Positions 1 to 9,208 of a stretch of DNA of 64,000 nucleotides are shown here, piece by piece. The notes beneath the pieces are model-generated. The model had not been told where the DNA came from, did not search any database, and saw nothing but the letters and a program-made list of their open reading frames with translations. The DNA lies in the NCBI RefSeq assembly GCF_900100315.1, contig NZ_FNFF01000003.1, positions 124,001 through 188,000 on the forward strand, in the 5' to 3' direction. The position numbers were made by a program, and so were the translations under genes. The DNA comes from Streptomyces indicus (GTDB lineage Bacteria > Actinomycetota > Actinomycetes > Streptomycetales > Streptomycetaceae). How positions within the stretch are numbered: position 1 is the stretch's first letter; every line of letters starts with the position of its first letter.

Positions 1-1299
1 GCCGTGCTCGCCTCGGGCGCGACCGTGATGCTGGGCATGCTGGTGCTGCTGTTCGCCGAGATGAACTCCACCAGCGGCCTCGGCCCGGTGGCCGCCATCG
101 GTGTCGCCGTCGCCCTGCTCGCGATGCTGACGCTGTTCCCGGCGCTCCTTGTCATCTTCGGCCGCTGGATCTTCTGGCCGGTGATTCCGCACTACGACAC
201 GGCCGAGCCGACGGAGACGGGACTGTGGGCCCGTATCGGCCGACGTATCGCGATCCGCCCACGGGCCATCTGGGCGGCGACCGCGATCGTCCTCGCGGCG
301 CTCTCGCTGGGCCTCATGCAGCTGCGGGCCGAGGGCCTCAGCAACGCGGACGCGTTCACGGACACCCCCGACTCCATCGTCGGCCAGCAGGTCCTTGAGG
401 AGCACTTCGCGGCCGGCTCCGGCGACCCCCTGTACATCGTGGCGTCCGCGGCGCAGGGCGAGGCGGTGGGCCGCGCGATCGCGGACACCGACGGCGTGGT
501 CGATCAGTCGATACGGCCGGTCGCGGGCGCGAAAGCCGAGCACGACGGCCGGATCCTGCTCGAAGCGACCATGGACTCGCCCTCCGACAGCGCCGAAGCG
601 AAGGACACGGTCGAACGTGTCCGAGACGCGGTGCACGCGATCCCGGACGCGGACGCCAAGGTCGGCGGCAACACGGCGGCGCTCCTCGACATGGACGAGG
701 CGACCACGCATGACAACGTCCTGATCATCCCGCTGGTCCTCCTTGTGGTCTTCCTGGTCCTGATCGTGCTGCTTCGCGCGCTGATCGCGCCGCTGCTGCT
801 GATCGCGACGGTGGTCCTGTCCTTCGCGGCCGCCCTCGGCATCAGCGCGCTGGCCTTCCGATACCTGTTCGACTACGCGGGCGAGACCACGGACTTCCCG
901 CTCTTCGTCTTCGTGTTCCTGGTGGCGCTCGGCATCGACTACAACATCTTCCTCACCACGCGGATCCGCGAGGAGGCCCTGCGCAAGGGCACCCGTCCCG
1001 GCGTCCTGACGGGCCTGTCGGCGACCGGAGCGGTGATCACCTCGGCGGGTCTCGTCCTGGCCGGCACGTTCGCCGCCCTGGCGACCCTGCCGATGGTGGC
1101 CTTCGCCGAGATCGGCTTCGCGGTCGCCCTGGGCGTCCTCCTGGACACCTTCGTCGTCCGCTCGGTCCTGGTCACGTCCCTGTTCCTGGACGTGGGCGGG
1201 AAGGTGTGGTGGCCGCATCCGCTGGCGAAGGAGGACCCGGGACGGGTGCCGTCACCGAGGGCAGAGTCGGCGTCGGCTGAACCGGCCGTGCGGGATTGA
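1..1299 (+). CDS. MMPL/RND family membrane transporter, C-terminal part (5' end outside window)
   Basis: The reading frame is open from the first base, so the true start lies upstream; about 432 residues are visible, against roughly 700 or more for the family. It shows the MMPL pattern of hydrophobic helix clusters separated by a soluble loop: helices near residues 2-50 and 85-105, an extracytoplasmic domain of about 125 residues, then five or six helices from about residue 235 to 395. The segment 'GIDYNIFLTTRIREE' is the conserved MMPL/RND transmembrane-4 signature with the acidic proton-relay residue. Actinobacterial members export lipids or drugs; the substrate cannot be told here. The tail after the last helix is polar and E/P/A-rich. 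The gene ends against a perfect hairpin shared with convergent rsmB. Confidence 0.9.
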   Translation, partial: AVLASGATVMLGMLVLLFAEMNSTSGLGPVAAIGVAVALLAMLTLFPALLVIFGRWIFWPVIPHYDTAEPTETGLWARIGRRIAIRPRAIWAATAIVLAALSLGLMQLRAEGLSNADAFTDTPDSIVGQQVLEEHFAAGSGDPLYIVASAAQGEAVGRAIADTDGVVDQSIRPVAGAKAEHDGRILLEATMDSPSDSAEAKDTVERVRDAVHAIPDADAKVGGNTAALLDMDEATTHDNVLIIPLVLLVVFLVLIVLLRALIAPLLLIATVVLSFAAALGISALAFRYLFDYAGETTDFPLFVFVFLVALGIDYNIFLTTRIREEALRKGTRPGVLTGLSATGAVITSAGLVLAGTFAALATLPMVAFAEIGFAVALGVLLDTFVVRSVLVTSLFLDVGGKVWWPHPLAKEDPGRVPSPRAESASAEPAVRD

Positions 1300-1348
1300 G
1301 AGTTGGGGGCGTACCCGGCTGCGCCGCAGGCAGCGGCCTCGAAACGCG

Positions 1349-1382
1349 TCCGGGCCCCTCGACCGAGGTCGAGGGGCCCGGA
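1349..1382. terminator. Perfect 15-bp hairpin between convergent MMPL gene and rsmB
   Basis: The two 15-base arms (1349-1363 and 1368-1382) are fully complementary around a four-base loop (cgag). The hairpin lies between two convergent stop codons, so it can act as a bidirectional intrinsic terminator of the GC-rich type without a long U-tract. Confidence 0.8.
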
Positions 1383-1412
1383 CTCACGCCCACACACCGT
1401 CCGTACGACCGC

Positions 1413-2846
1413 TCAGGCAGTCCGCCGGATCAGCGCCAGATACATCGCGTCCGTGCCGTGCAGATGCGGCCACAGCTGGACGTCCGGGCCCTCGCCCAGG
1501 GCCGGCACGTCCGGCAGCAGCGGCCGGGCGTCGATGAGTTCGGCGCCCGGGGTGCGCTTGAGGACGTCGTCCACCACCGCGCGGGTCTCGGCCAGGTGCG
1601 GGGAGCAGGTCGCGTAACCGACGACTCCGCCCACCCGTACGGCCTCCAACGCCTCGGTGAGCAGGGCCCGTTGGAGCGGCCCGAAGCCCTCCAGGTCCTC
1701 GGGGCGGCGGCGCCAGCGGGCCTCGGGGCGGCGGCGCAGGGCGCCGAGTCCGGTGCAGGGCACGTCCATCAGGACCCGGTCGAAGGTGCCGGGGCGCCAC
1801 GGCGGCCGGGTGCCGTCGGCGGCGATGGCCTGGTACGGGCCGGGGTTTCCGCGCAGCGCCTGGGCGACCAGGCCCGCGCGGTGCGGCTGCTTCTCGGAGG
1901 CCAGCAGGAACGCGCCGCGCTCGGAGGCGAGTCCGGCCAGCATGGCCGCCTTGCCGCCGGGGCCCGCGCAGCCGTCGAGCCAGCGGGTGTCGGAGCCTTC
2001 GACAGGCGCGTTGGCGAGGGCGAGCGCCACCAGCTGGCTGCCCTCGTCCTGCACGCCGGCCCGTCCCTCCCGCACCGGTTCGAGCGCCCCGGGCTCGCCG
2101 CCCTCGGTGAGCCGCACGGCGTACGGGGACCAGCGGCCGGGCACGGCGGTGTCGGCGGGCAGCGCGTCGAGCAGCTCGGTGCCGGTGATGCGGCCGGGGC
2201 GGGCCACGAGGGTGACCTCGGGCCGCTCGTTGTCGGCTTCGAGCAGGTCCTCGATGCCCGCGCGGCCGCCGCCGAGCGAGTCCCACAGCGCGGAGACGAC
2301 CCAGCGCGGGTGCGAGTGCACGATCGCGAGGTGGTCCTCGGGATCCTCGTCGTAGGGCGGCGCCACCTTCTCCAGCCAGCCGTCGAGGTCGTCGCCGGCG
2401 ATCCGCCGCAGCACGGCGTTGACGAACTTGGCGCGGCCGTCGCCGAGCACCACACGCGCCAGTTCCACGGTGGCGGACACGGCCGCGTGCGGCGGGATAC
2501 GGGTGCCGAGCAGCTGATGGGCGCCGAGGCTCAGGACGTCGAGCACGGGCGGGTCGACCTCCCGCAGCGGCCGGTCCACGCAGGCGGCGATGATCGCGTC
2601 GTAGGTGCCCTGCCGGCGCAGCGTGCCGTACACGAGCTCGGTGGCGAGGGCGGCGTCCCGCGCGTCGAATGTCCCGTCGGGCCCGTGCTTCTCGCGCGCC
2701 TTGCGCAGCAGCGGCGGCAGGACGAGGTTGGCGTAGGCGTCCCGCTCGTCCACCGCCCGCAGCGCCTCGAAGGCGAGGATGCGCACCGGGTCCTTCTGGG
2801 GGCGGCGGTGCTTGCGCGGGGGACGGCCGCGGGGCTTGTCGTTCAC
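1413..2846 (-). CDS. rsmB: 16S rRNA (cytosine-967 C5)-methyltransferase RsmB/Sun
   Basis: The 477-residue protein has the two-part architecture of RsmB. An N-terminal NusB-like RNA-binding domain (about residues 20-150) is followed by a SAM-dependent Rossmann methyltransferase. Visible motifs are the SAM-binding 'DGCAGPGGKAAML' near residue 290, the catalytic-cysteine motif 'DVPCTG' near 377 and the second cysteine motif 'YATCSPH' near 420. This cysteine pair is typical of RNA m5C methyltransferases. The N-terminal tail is strongly basic (K/R/P-rich), consistent with rRNA contact. It lies 234 bases downstream of fmt on the same strand, the usual fmt-rsmB pairing of bacteria. Confidence 0.96.
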   Translation of the reverse strand: MNDKPRGRPPRKHRRPQKDPVRILAFEALRAVDERDAYANLVLPPLLRKAREKHGPDGTFDARDAALATELVYGTLRRQGTYDAIIAACVDRPLREVDPPVLDVLSLGAHQLLGTRIPPHAAVSATVELARVVLGDGRAKFVNAVLRRIAGDDLDGWLEKVAPPYDEDPEDHLAIVHSHPRWVVSALWDSLGGGRAGIEDLLEADNERPEVTLVARPGRITGTELLDALPADTAVPGRWSPYAVRLTEGGEPGALEPVREGRAGVQDEGSQLVALALANAPVEGSDTRWLDGCAGPGGKAAMLAGLASERGAFLLASEKQPHRAGLVAQALRGNPGPYQAIAADGTRPPWRPGTFDRVLMDVPCTGLGALRRRPEARWRRRPEDLEGFGPLQRALLTEALEAVRVGGVVGYATCSPHLAETRAVVDDVLKRTPGAELIDARPLLPDVPALGEGPDVQLWPHLHGTDAMYLALIRRTA

Positions 2847-2926
2847 GTGAAGGTGCTCCGGATTCCGAATGGTTCAGGCCCTACCAGCGTACGGGCGGGC
2901 TCATGGCTCGGCCCGGCGCCGTCGGA

Positions 2927-2974
2927 CGGTGCCGGGCCGGGGGCGGTGGGCGGTGCCGGGCCGGGGGCGGTGGC
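2927..2974. repeat. Two tandem copies of a 24-bp GC-rich unit
   Basis: Copies at 2927-2950 and 2951-2974 are identical except for the last base, and degenerate copies continue to about 3050. They lie in the 234-base fmt-rsmB spacer, which holds no convincing gene. Confidence 0.8.
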
Positions 2975-3080
2975 GGTGCCAGGCCGTGGGCCGGTGCGCG
3001 GCTCGGGGGCAGCGGCGGTGCCGGGACCGTGGGCCGTTGGGCGGCCCGGGGAGAGCGGCGGATCCGGCGGGGCCGTGCCG

Positions 3081-4013
3081 TCAGGCGCCGACCCGCTCCC
3101 CCTCCGCGATCCGTACGCCGCGCGCCCAGTCCGCCGCCTTCATCGGCTTCTTGCCCTGCGGCTGGACCCACAGAAGCTCGACGGCGTGCGAACCGGTGCC
3201 GACGTACACGTTGTTCTTGCCGGCGGCGACGGCTCCGGGCGCGAGGTCGGTGCGGTCGGTGACGGGGGCGGCGGCGATCAGCTTGAGCCGCTCGCCGCGG
3301 AAGACCGTCCAGGCGCCGGGCGCCGGGGTGCAGCCGCGCACCACGCGGTCGACGCGCAACGCGGGCGCGGACCAGTCGATCCGGGCGTCCTCGACGGTGA
3401 TCTTCGGGGCGAGCGAGATCCCGTCCGCGGGCTGCGGCACGGCCTTGAGGCTGCCGTCCTCGATGCCGTCCATGGTCGCCTCGAGCAGTCCGGCCCCCGC
3501 GAACGCCAGGCGGGTGAGCAGGTCACCGCTGGTGTCGGTGGCCCGCACCTCCTCGGTGATCGTGCCGAACACCGGCCCGGAGTCGAGCCCTTCCTCGATC
3601 AGGAACGTGGACGCACCCGTGATCTGGTCCCCCGCCATGATCGCGTGCTGCACGGGCGCGGCACCGCGCCAGGCGGGCAGCAGCGAGAAGTGCAGGTTGA
3701 CCCAGCCGCGCGCCGGCACGTCGAGCGCCACCTTCGGCAGCAGTGCGCCGTAGGCGACCACCGGGCAGCAGTCGGGGGCGATCTCGCGGAGCCGCGCGAG
3801 GAACTCCTCGTCGCGCGGCCGGTTCGGCTTGAGCACCTCGATGCCCGCCTCCTCGGCCCGTTCGGCGACGGGGCTCGCGACGAGCCGGCGGCCGCGGCCC
3901 GCCGGGGCGTCGGGCCGGGTGACGACGGCGGCCACCTCGTGCCGGCCGGAGGCGATCAGGGCGTCAAGAGCGGGGACGGCGACCTCGGGGGTGCCTGCGA
4001 AGACCAGCTTCAT
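3081..4013 (-). CDS. fmt: Methionyl-tRNA formyltransferase
   Basis: The 310-residue enzyme transfers a formyl group from 10-formyl-tetrahydrofolate to Met-tRNA(fMet). The N-terminus '[16 protein letters not shown]' is the canonical Fmt start, and the folate-binding/catalytic stretch '[17 protein letters not shown]' is intact. The C-terminal tRNA-binding beta-barrel follows. The frame stays open for 66 more codons upstream, but those residues are Arg-rich and unlike any Fmt, so the ATG at 4013 was chosen. It lies upstream of rsmB on the same strand. Confidence 0.97.
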   Translation of the reverse strand: MKLVFAGTPEVAVPALDALIASGRHEVAAVVTRPDAPAGRGRRLVASPVAERAEEAGIEVLKPNRPRDEEFLARLREIAPDCCPVVAYGALLPKVALDVPARGWVNLHFSLLPAWRGAAPVQHAIMAGDQITGASTFLIEEGLDSGPVFGTITEEVRATDTSGDLLTRLAFAGAGLLEATMDGIEDGSLKAVPQPADGISLAPKITVEDARIDWSAPALRVDRVVRGCTPAPGAWTVFRGERLKLIAAAPVTDRTDLAPGAVAAGKNNVYVGTGSHAVELLWVQPQGKKPMKAADWARGVRIAEGERVGA

Positions 4014-4226
4014 CGGTGGCTGAGTGCCTCTCGGGCGGGAACGTGACGAGCAGCGCACCAGTCTATGAGGCCGTCGGCCCGCGCGGGGCGCCCCGAGGTG
4101 CGTGCCCGGCCCGGCGGCCGCGCGGGACACCGCGCGACGGGCTCCCCGGGGGCGTGCAATCCGCCGCGCGCCCCGCGCATATGCGCATACGCCCCTCCAC
4201 CGTGACCACATCCACGGCTGACGCGT

Positions 4227-4865
<639 letters not shown>

Positions 4866-4943
4866 CCGACTGAAAGGCAGCAGGACGCCGACCCTGCTGC
4901 CCTTCCCGTCGCTCCCGCCCACCGGGCCGGGCCGATCCCCCAT

Positions 4944-4986
4944 TGCCCCCGCTCCAGGCGCACAGTGCCTGGAGCGGGGGCATTTT
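4944..4986 (+). terminator. Intrinsic terminator with T-tract after the HTH-like gene
   Basis: The 16-bp perfect stem (4944-4959 with 4967-4982) with a seven-base loop is followed by TTTT at 4983-4986 on the plus strand. Confidence 0.9.
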
Positions 4987-5004
4987 GGGCTGTTGCGGGT
5001 GCGG

Positions 5005-5076
5005 CGATCCGTACGCGGACGTGAGCCCGTACACGTACGCAAGCTCGTACACGTACGTGAGCCCGTACGCGAAGGC
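5005..5076. repeat. Four imperfect tandem copies of an 18-bp unit rich in CGTAC
   Basis: Units at 5005-5022, 5023-5040, 5041-5058 and 5059-5076 share the core (g/c)cc/tcgtac(a/g)cg(t). The two inner copies are closest. They lie between the terminator and the priA stop codon, outside any gene. Confidence 0.75.
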
Positions 5077-5122
5077 GCCGCCGCCACACCTCCGCAACCC
5101 CTGCGAGCGCCCCCGACTCGCC

Positions 5123-7294
5123 TCAGCCGATATCCGGCGGATCGATCCTGATCCGCACCCCGGACTCGGCGCCCGAAGCACCCGAAGCGCCCGCTCCCCG
5201 CGCCATCCGCCCCGCCTGCGCCGCCTTCAACGCGGCGGCGAGTGCGGCCCCGCTGCCCGGCCGCACCCGCACCAGCGCGCGCTCCCAGACCTCGCCGACC
5301 GGCACCGCGCCCGGCCGCCGCGGCTGCGCGGGATCGGAGACGGGCAGCGGTACGGGCCCCAACACCTCGGCGTCCGGCGGCAGTTCGACCCCGGCCAGGA
5401 ACTCCGCGACCGCCTCCGGCCGCCCCGACACCGCGGCCATCCGCGACACGGGCGGAAATCCCAGCTCGGCCCGCTCGGCGAGCTCCCGCACGGCATGCCC
5501 CACCGGGTCCCAGCGCACGAGCGCCTGCACGGGCCGCAGCGTCGGCTCCCCGACCACCACCACGGTGCCCCCGGCGCTCTGTCCCCGGACGAGCGCGGAG
5601 GCGGCGATCCAGCGGCGCAGCGCGTCCTCGCCGGCGCGCAGATCCGGCCGGCCGAGCATCGTCCAGCCGTCGAGCAGCAGCGCCGCCGCGTATCCGCCCT
5701 CGGCCACGGGCTCGGCCCCCGGGGTGGACACCACCAGGGCCGGCTGGTCGGGCACGGACTCCAGGATGTGCTCGCGCCCGGAGGTGCGCACCGGCACGGA
5801 CGGAAACGCCCGCCCCAGCTCCTCGGCGGTACGCCGCGCCCCGACGATCTGGGCCCGCAGCTTGAACGACCCGCACTCGGGGCAGTGCCACTCCCCCTCC
5901 GTACGCCCGCACCACGCGCAGTGCAGCGCTCCTGCGCCCTGGGCCTCCAGCGGTCCGGCGCAGTGCCGGCAGCGTGCGGGCTCACGGCAGCGCTCGCACG
6001 CGAGCTTCGGCACGTAACCGCGCCGGGGCACCTGCACGAGCACGGGCCCGTGCTTCAGCCCTTCCTTGGCGACCTGCCAGGCGAGCGAGGGCAGTCGTGC
6101 GGCCCGCGCCGCTGCGTCCCGGGCCACATCGCCGTCGCCGACGGTACGGACGAGGGGCGCGGCCCTCCGCACCTGCTCCCGGTCGGCGGTCAGCGGCTTC
6201 GCCCACCCGCTCTCGACGAGCTGTGCCGCCTCCACGGTGCAGCTCCAACTGCCGAGCAGGAAGGCGCACTTGTCATGGGCCGCACGCAGCAGCAGCACAT
6301 CGCGTGCGTGCGGCTGCGGGGCATGCAGCTCGCTGTGGTTGTCGTCGCCGTCGTCCCAGATCGCGACCAAGCCGAGGTCCTGCACGGGAGCGAACATCGC
6401 GGCCCGCGTGCCGACCACGGCCCGCACGGAGCCGCGGCGCACGGCCAGCCACTCCTCGTACCGCTTCTGCGGACCGGCGTCCGCGGTGAGCAGCGCATGC
6501 CGGCCCTCGCCGAGTACGGAGGTGAGCGCGGCGTCGACCCGGCCCGCGGTCTTGCCGTCCGGTACGACGACCAGCGCGCCACGGCCGGACGCGAGCGTGG
6601 CGGCGACCGCCCGCGCCAGCTCCTCGGCCCAGTGCGGCCCCGGCAGCGCGTTCCACACGGCGCGCGGCGCCCCGCCCGAGGCGAGCGCGTCCAGGAAGGC
6701 GGGCCCCTGTCCGTAGCGCCCCCAGGTGCCGGGGGCCGGCTTCGGCGGGGCGGGCGGGGCCGGGGGCGAGGCCTTGGCCTCCGCCCGTGCGTTGCGCGGC
6801 GGGATGGCCAGCTGGAGCACGTCGGCGAGGCTGCCCGCGTACCGGTCCGCAACAGCCCGCGCGAGCCCGAGCAGCTCGGGGCTCAACACCGGCTCGGGCG
6901 AGACGACTTGGGCGAGTGCGGCCAGCGGCCCCGAGTAGTCGGATTCGGCGATCCGCTCGATCAGATAGCCGCTGATCAGCCCGCCGCCCTCGCGCCGCCC
7001 GCCGTGCACCCGCCCGCGCCCGGCCCCGAACCGCACCCGCACCCGCACACCGGGCCGGGCATCGGCGTCGAGCTCGGCCGGCACGGCGTAGTCGAAGTAC
7101 CGGTCGAGGTGGAGGACGCCCTTGTCGACGAGCACCCGGGCCACCGGAAGCTCCGGGGCGAGGTCCGCGCCGCGCCAGGTGCGCGGCTTCGCCCGCGGCA
7201 CGGCGGCCTTGCGCACGGTCTCCCGGATGAGCGCGAGCTGCTCCGGCGCCGCGTCCTGCGCGTCGCTGCCGGGCTGCTCGTTCTCGCTGCTCAC
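5123..7294 (-). CDS. priA: PriA-like primosomal protein N', helicase motifs degenerate
   Basis: The 723-residue protein has the N-terminal 3'-DNA-binding domain ('VARVLVDKGVLHLDRYFDYAVP'-like segment, about residues 50-70). The zinc-binding region carries four CxxC pairs (CERC, CRHC, CAWC, CPEC; about residues 440-490), diagnostic of PriA. The ATPase motifs are lost: where PriA has the P-loop there is 'LPGPHWAEELARAV', and the DEEH box is replaced by 'WDDGDD'. Actinobacterial PriA homologues are known to lack helicase residues, so it probably loads the replisome without unwinding DNA. It lies downstream of metK and the tRNA-like RNA candidate on the same strand. Confidence 0.93.
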   Translation of the reverse strand: MSSENEQPGSDAQDAAPEQLALIRETVRKAAVPRAKPRTWRGADLAPELPVARVLVDKGVLHLDRYFDYAVPAELDADARPGVRVRVRFGAGRGRVHGGRREGGGLISGYLIERIAESDYSGPLAALAQVVSPEPVLSPELLGLARAVADRYAGSLADVLQLAIPPRNARAEAKASPPAPPAPPKPAPGTWGRYGQGPAFLDALASGGAPRAVWNALPGPHWAEELARAVAATLASGRGALVVVPDGKTAGRVDAALTSVLGEGRHALLTADAGPQKRYEEWLAVRRGSVRAVVGTRAAMFAPVQDLGLVAIWDDGDDNHSELHAPQPHARDVLLLRAAHDKCAFLLGSWSCTVEAAQLVESGWAKPLTADREQVRRAAPLVRTVGDGDVARDAAARAARLPSLAWQVAKEGLKHGPVLVQVPRRGYVPKLACERCREPARCRHCAGPLEAQGAGALHCAWCGRTEGEWHCPECGSFKLRAQIVGARRTAEELGRAFPSVPVRTSGREHILESVPDQPALVVSTPGAEPVAEGGYAAALLLDGWTMLGRPDLRAGEDALRRWIAASALVRGQSAGGTVVVVGEPTLRPVQALVRWDPVGHAVRELAERAELGFPPVSRMAAVSGRPEAVAEFLAGVELPPDAEVLGPVPLPVSDPAQPRRPGAVPVGEVWERALVRVRPGSGAALAAALKAAQAGRMARGAGASGASGAESGVRIRIDPPDIG

Positions 7295-7357
7295 AGCCCC
7301 AACTTAACCAGAAGCCACTGACACCGGACGCGCCCGAGATCCAGTCGGCGGCGGAAC

Positions 7358-7485
7358 GCGCCAGGGGCGCAAGGGGTTTGCCTTGGGCCGCTCGGCCACA
7401 CCGGCCCCGAAGGACCGGCGGCGGGATTCGAACCCGCGGGGCTTTCGCCCGAACCAGAAGGATCCGCTGCCTGCGCACCGGGCGC
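7358..7485 (-). ncRNA. Candidate tRNA-like RNA in circularly permuted order (Y RNA/YrlA-like or permuted class II tRNA)
   Basis: Read on the minus strand 5' to 3', these elements follow one another. (1) A variable-arm hairpin gggc-gaaa-gccc (7450-7439). (2) A T arm with five perfect pairs and a seven-base loop ttcgaat (7437-7421). (3) A stem of nine consecutive pairs (seven Watson-Crick plus one G-U and one U-G), with 7420-7412 pairing to 7407-7399 and a C(UUCG)G tetraloop closing what would be the acceptor stem. (4) U8-G9. (5) A D arm gcc/ggc with loop gagcggcccaa that has A14, G15 and G18G19 (7396-7380). (6) The 5' strand of an anticodon-like stem, aacc (7378-7375), pairing with ggtt (7455-7452). 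The flanks 7485-7470 and 7373-7358 pair at 14 of 16 positions, forming a long terminal helix with two mismatches. A normal tRNA cannot form, because the two halves are reversed. A competing local hairpin (7492-7476) exists. The RNA lies in the metK-priA spacer (7295-7629), which has no protein gene. Confidence 0.6.
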
Positions 7486-7579
7486 CCCGGTGTCGGCACG
7501 GCCACCGTAGCCACCGACTCCCGCCCACCGCACACCATTTCCCCACGGCCGCGCGATGGACTCACCGATGCCACGAGAA

Positions 7580-7607
7580 CGGCCCCGGACCAGAAGGTCC
7601 GGGGCCG
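7580..7607 (-). terminator. metK terminator hairpin
   Basis: A 12-bp perfect stem (7580-7591 with 7596-7607) and an agaa loop lie 22 bases after the metK stop. No U-tract follows. The hairpin separates metK from the RNA candidate downstream. Confidence 0.8.
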
Positions 7608-7629
7608 CCCCCGTACAGCCGACTGCCGC

Positions 7630-8838
<1,209 letters not shown>

Positions 8839-9208
8839 AACGCTCCCTGGGGTTGCAGCGGCTGCTGGCTGATCATTGGCGGACCCGCCGGGAGCTGCGC
8901 CCGGCATGGATCCGTGACCAGTTTATCGGTCGCTTCCGGCCACCGGGCGCCGCGTCTCGCTTCCTGGATGCCCAGTGACCTGCGGCACTGCATTCTGCGA
9001 TACGACGATCGGTCTTCGCCAGGGCTTCCACGTCCGAATTTCGGGGGTTTGAGGCGCCCGGGCGGGCGAATATCGACAACTTGGAGGTTCGCCGTAGCCG
9101 GACAGAGGGTTTTCGGGTCTACGGGTCTACTGGTCCACAGGTCTACAGGTCTACAGGTCTACAGGTCTACAGGTCTTCCTAGTCTCAACGCAGTCCTGTC
9201 TTCGAGAC
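8839..9208. other. 370-base metK-coaBC spacer, no gene
   Basis: No convincing reading frame on either strand. The coaBC side carries the 8-bp minisatellite at 9115-9178; the metK side should hold the metK promoter and 5' leader. I looked for a SAM riboswitch and did not recognise one. Confidence 0.6.
9115..9178. repeat. Minisatellite: eight tandem copies of an 8-bp unit (nGGTCTAC)
   Basis: Copies run without a gap from 9115 to 9178. Six keep the GGTCTAC core; the third copy reads GGTCCAC and the last GGTCTTC. The array starts about 30 bases past the coaBC stop on the minus strand. Confidence 0.95.

Noticed and set aside
1296..4046. Long plus-strand open frame antisense to rsmB and fmt
   Set aside because: It is a shadow of the real minus-strand genes, arising from high GC; composition (Arg, Gly, Pro, Ala) fits no protein family.
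7421..7437. Ordinary tRNA gene suggested by the T-loop gene sequence
   Set aside because: No standard cloverleaf can be drawn: the 5' half lies after the 3' half and the acceptor stem is closed by a tetraloop.
7304..7546. Short minus-strand frames across the metK-priA spacer
   Set aside because: Their peptides are translations of the structured RNA region, with no protein signature.
9115..9178. CRISPR array
   Set aside because: The repeats are 8 bp with no spacers, and no cas gene is near.
8839..9208. SAM riboswitch in the metK leader
   Set aside because: I could not match the spacer to any SAM-riboswitch core (S-box, SAM-II, SAM-IV), so I do not claim one; a covariance-model search would settle it.
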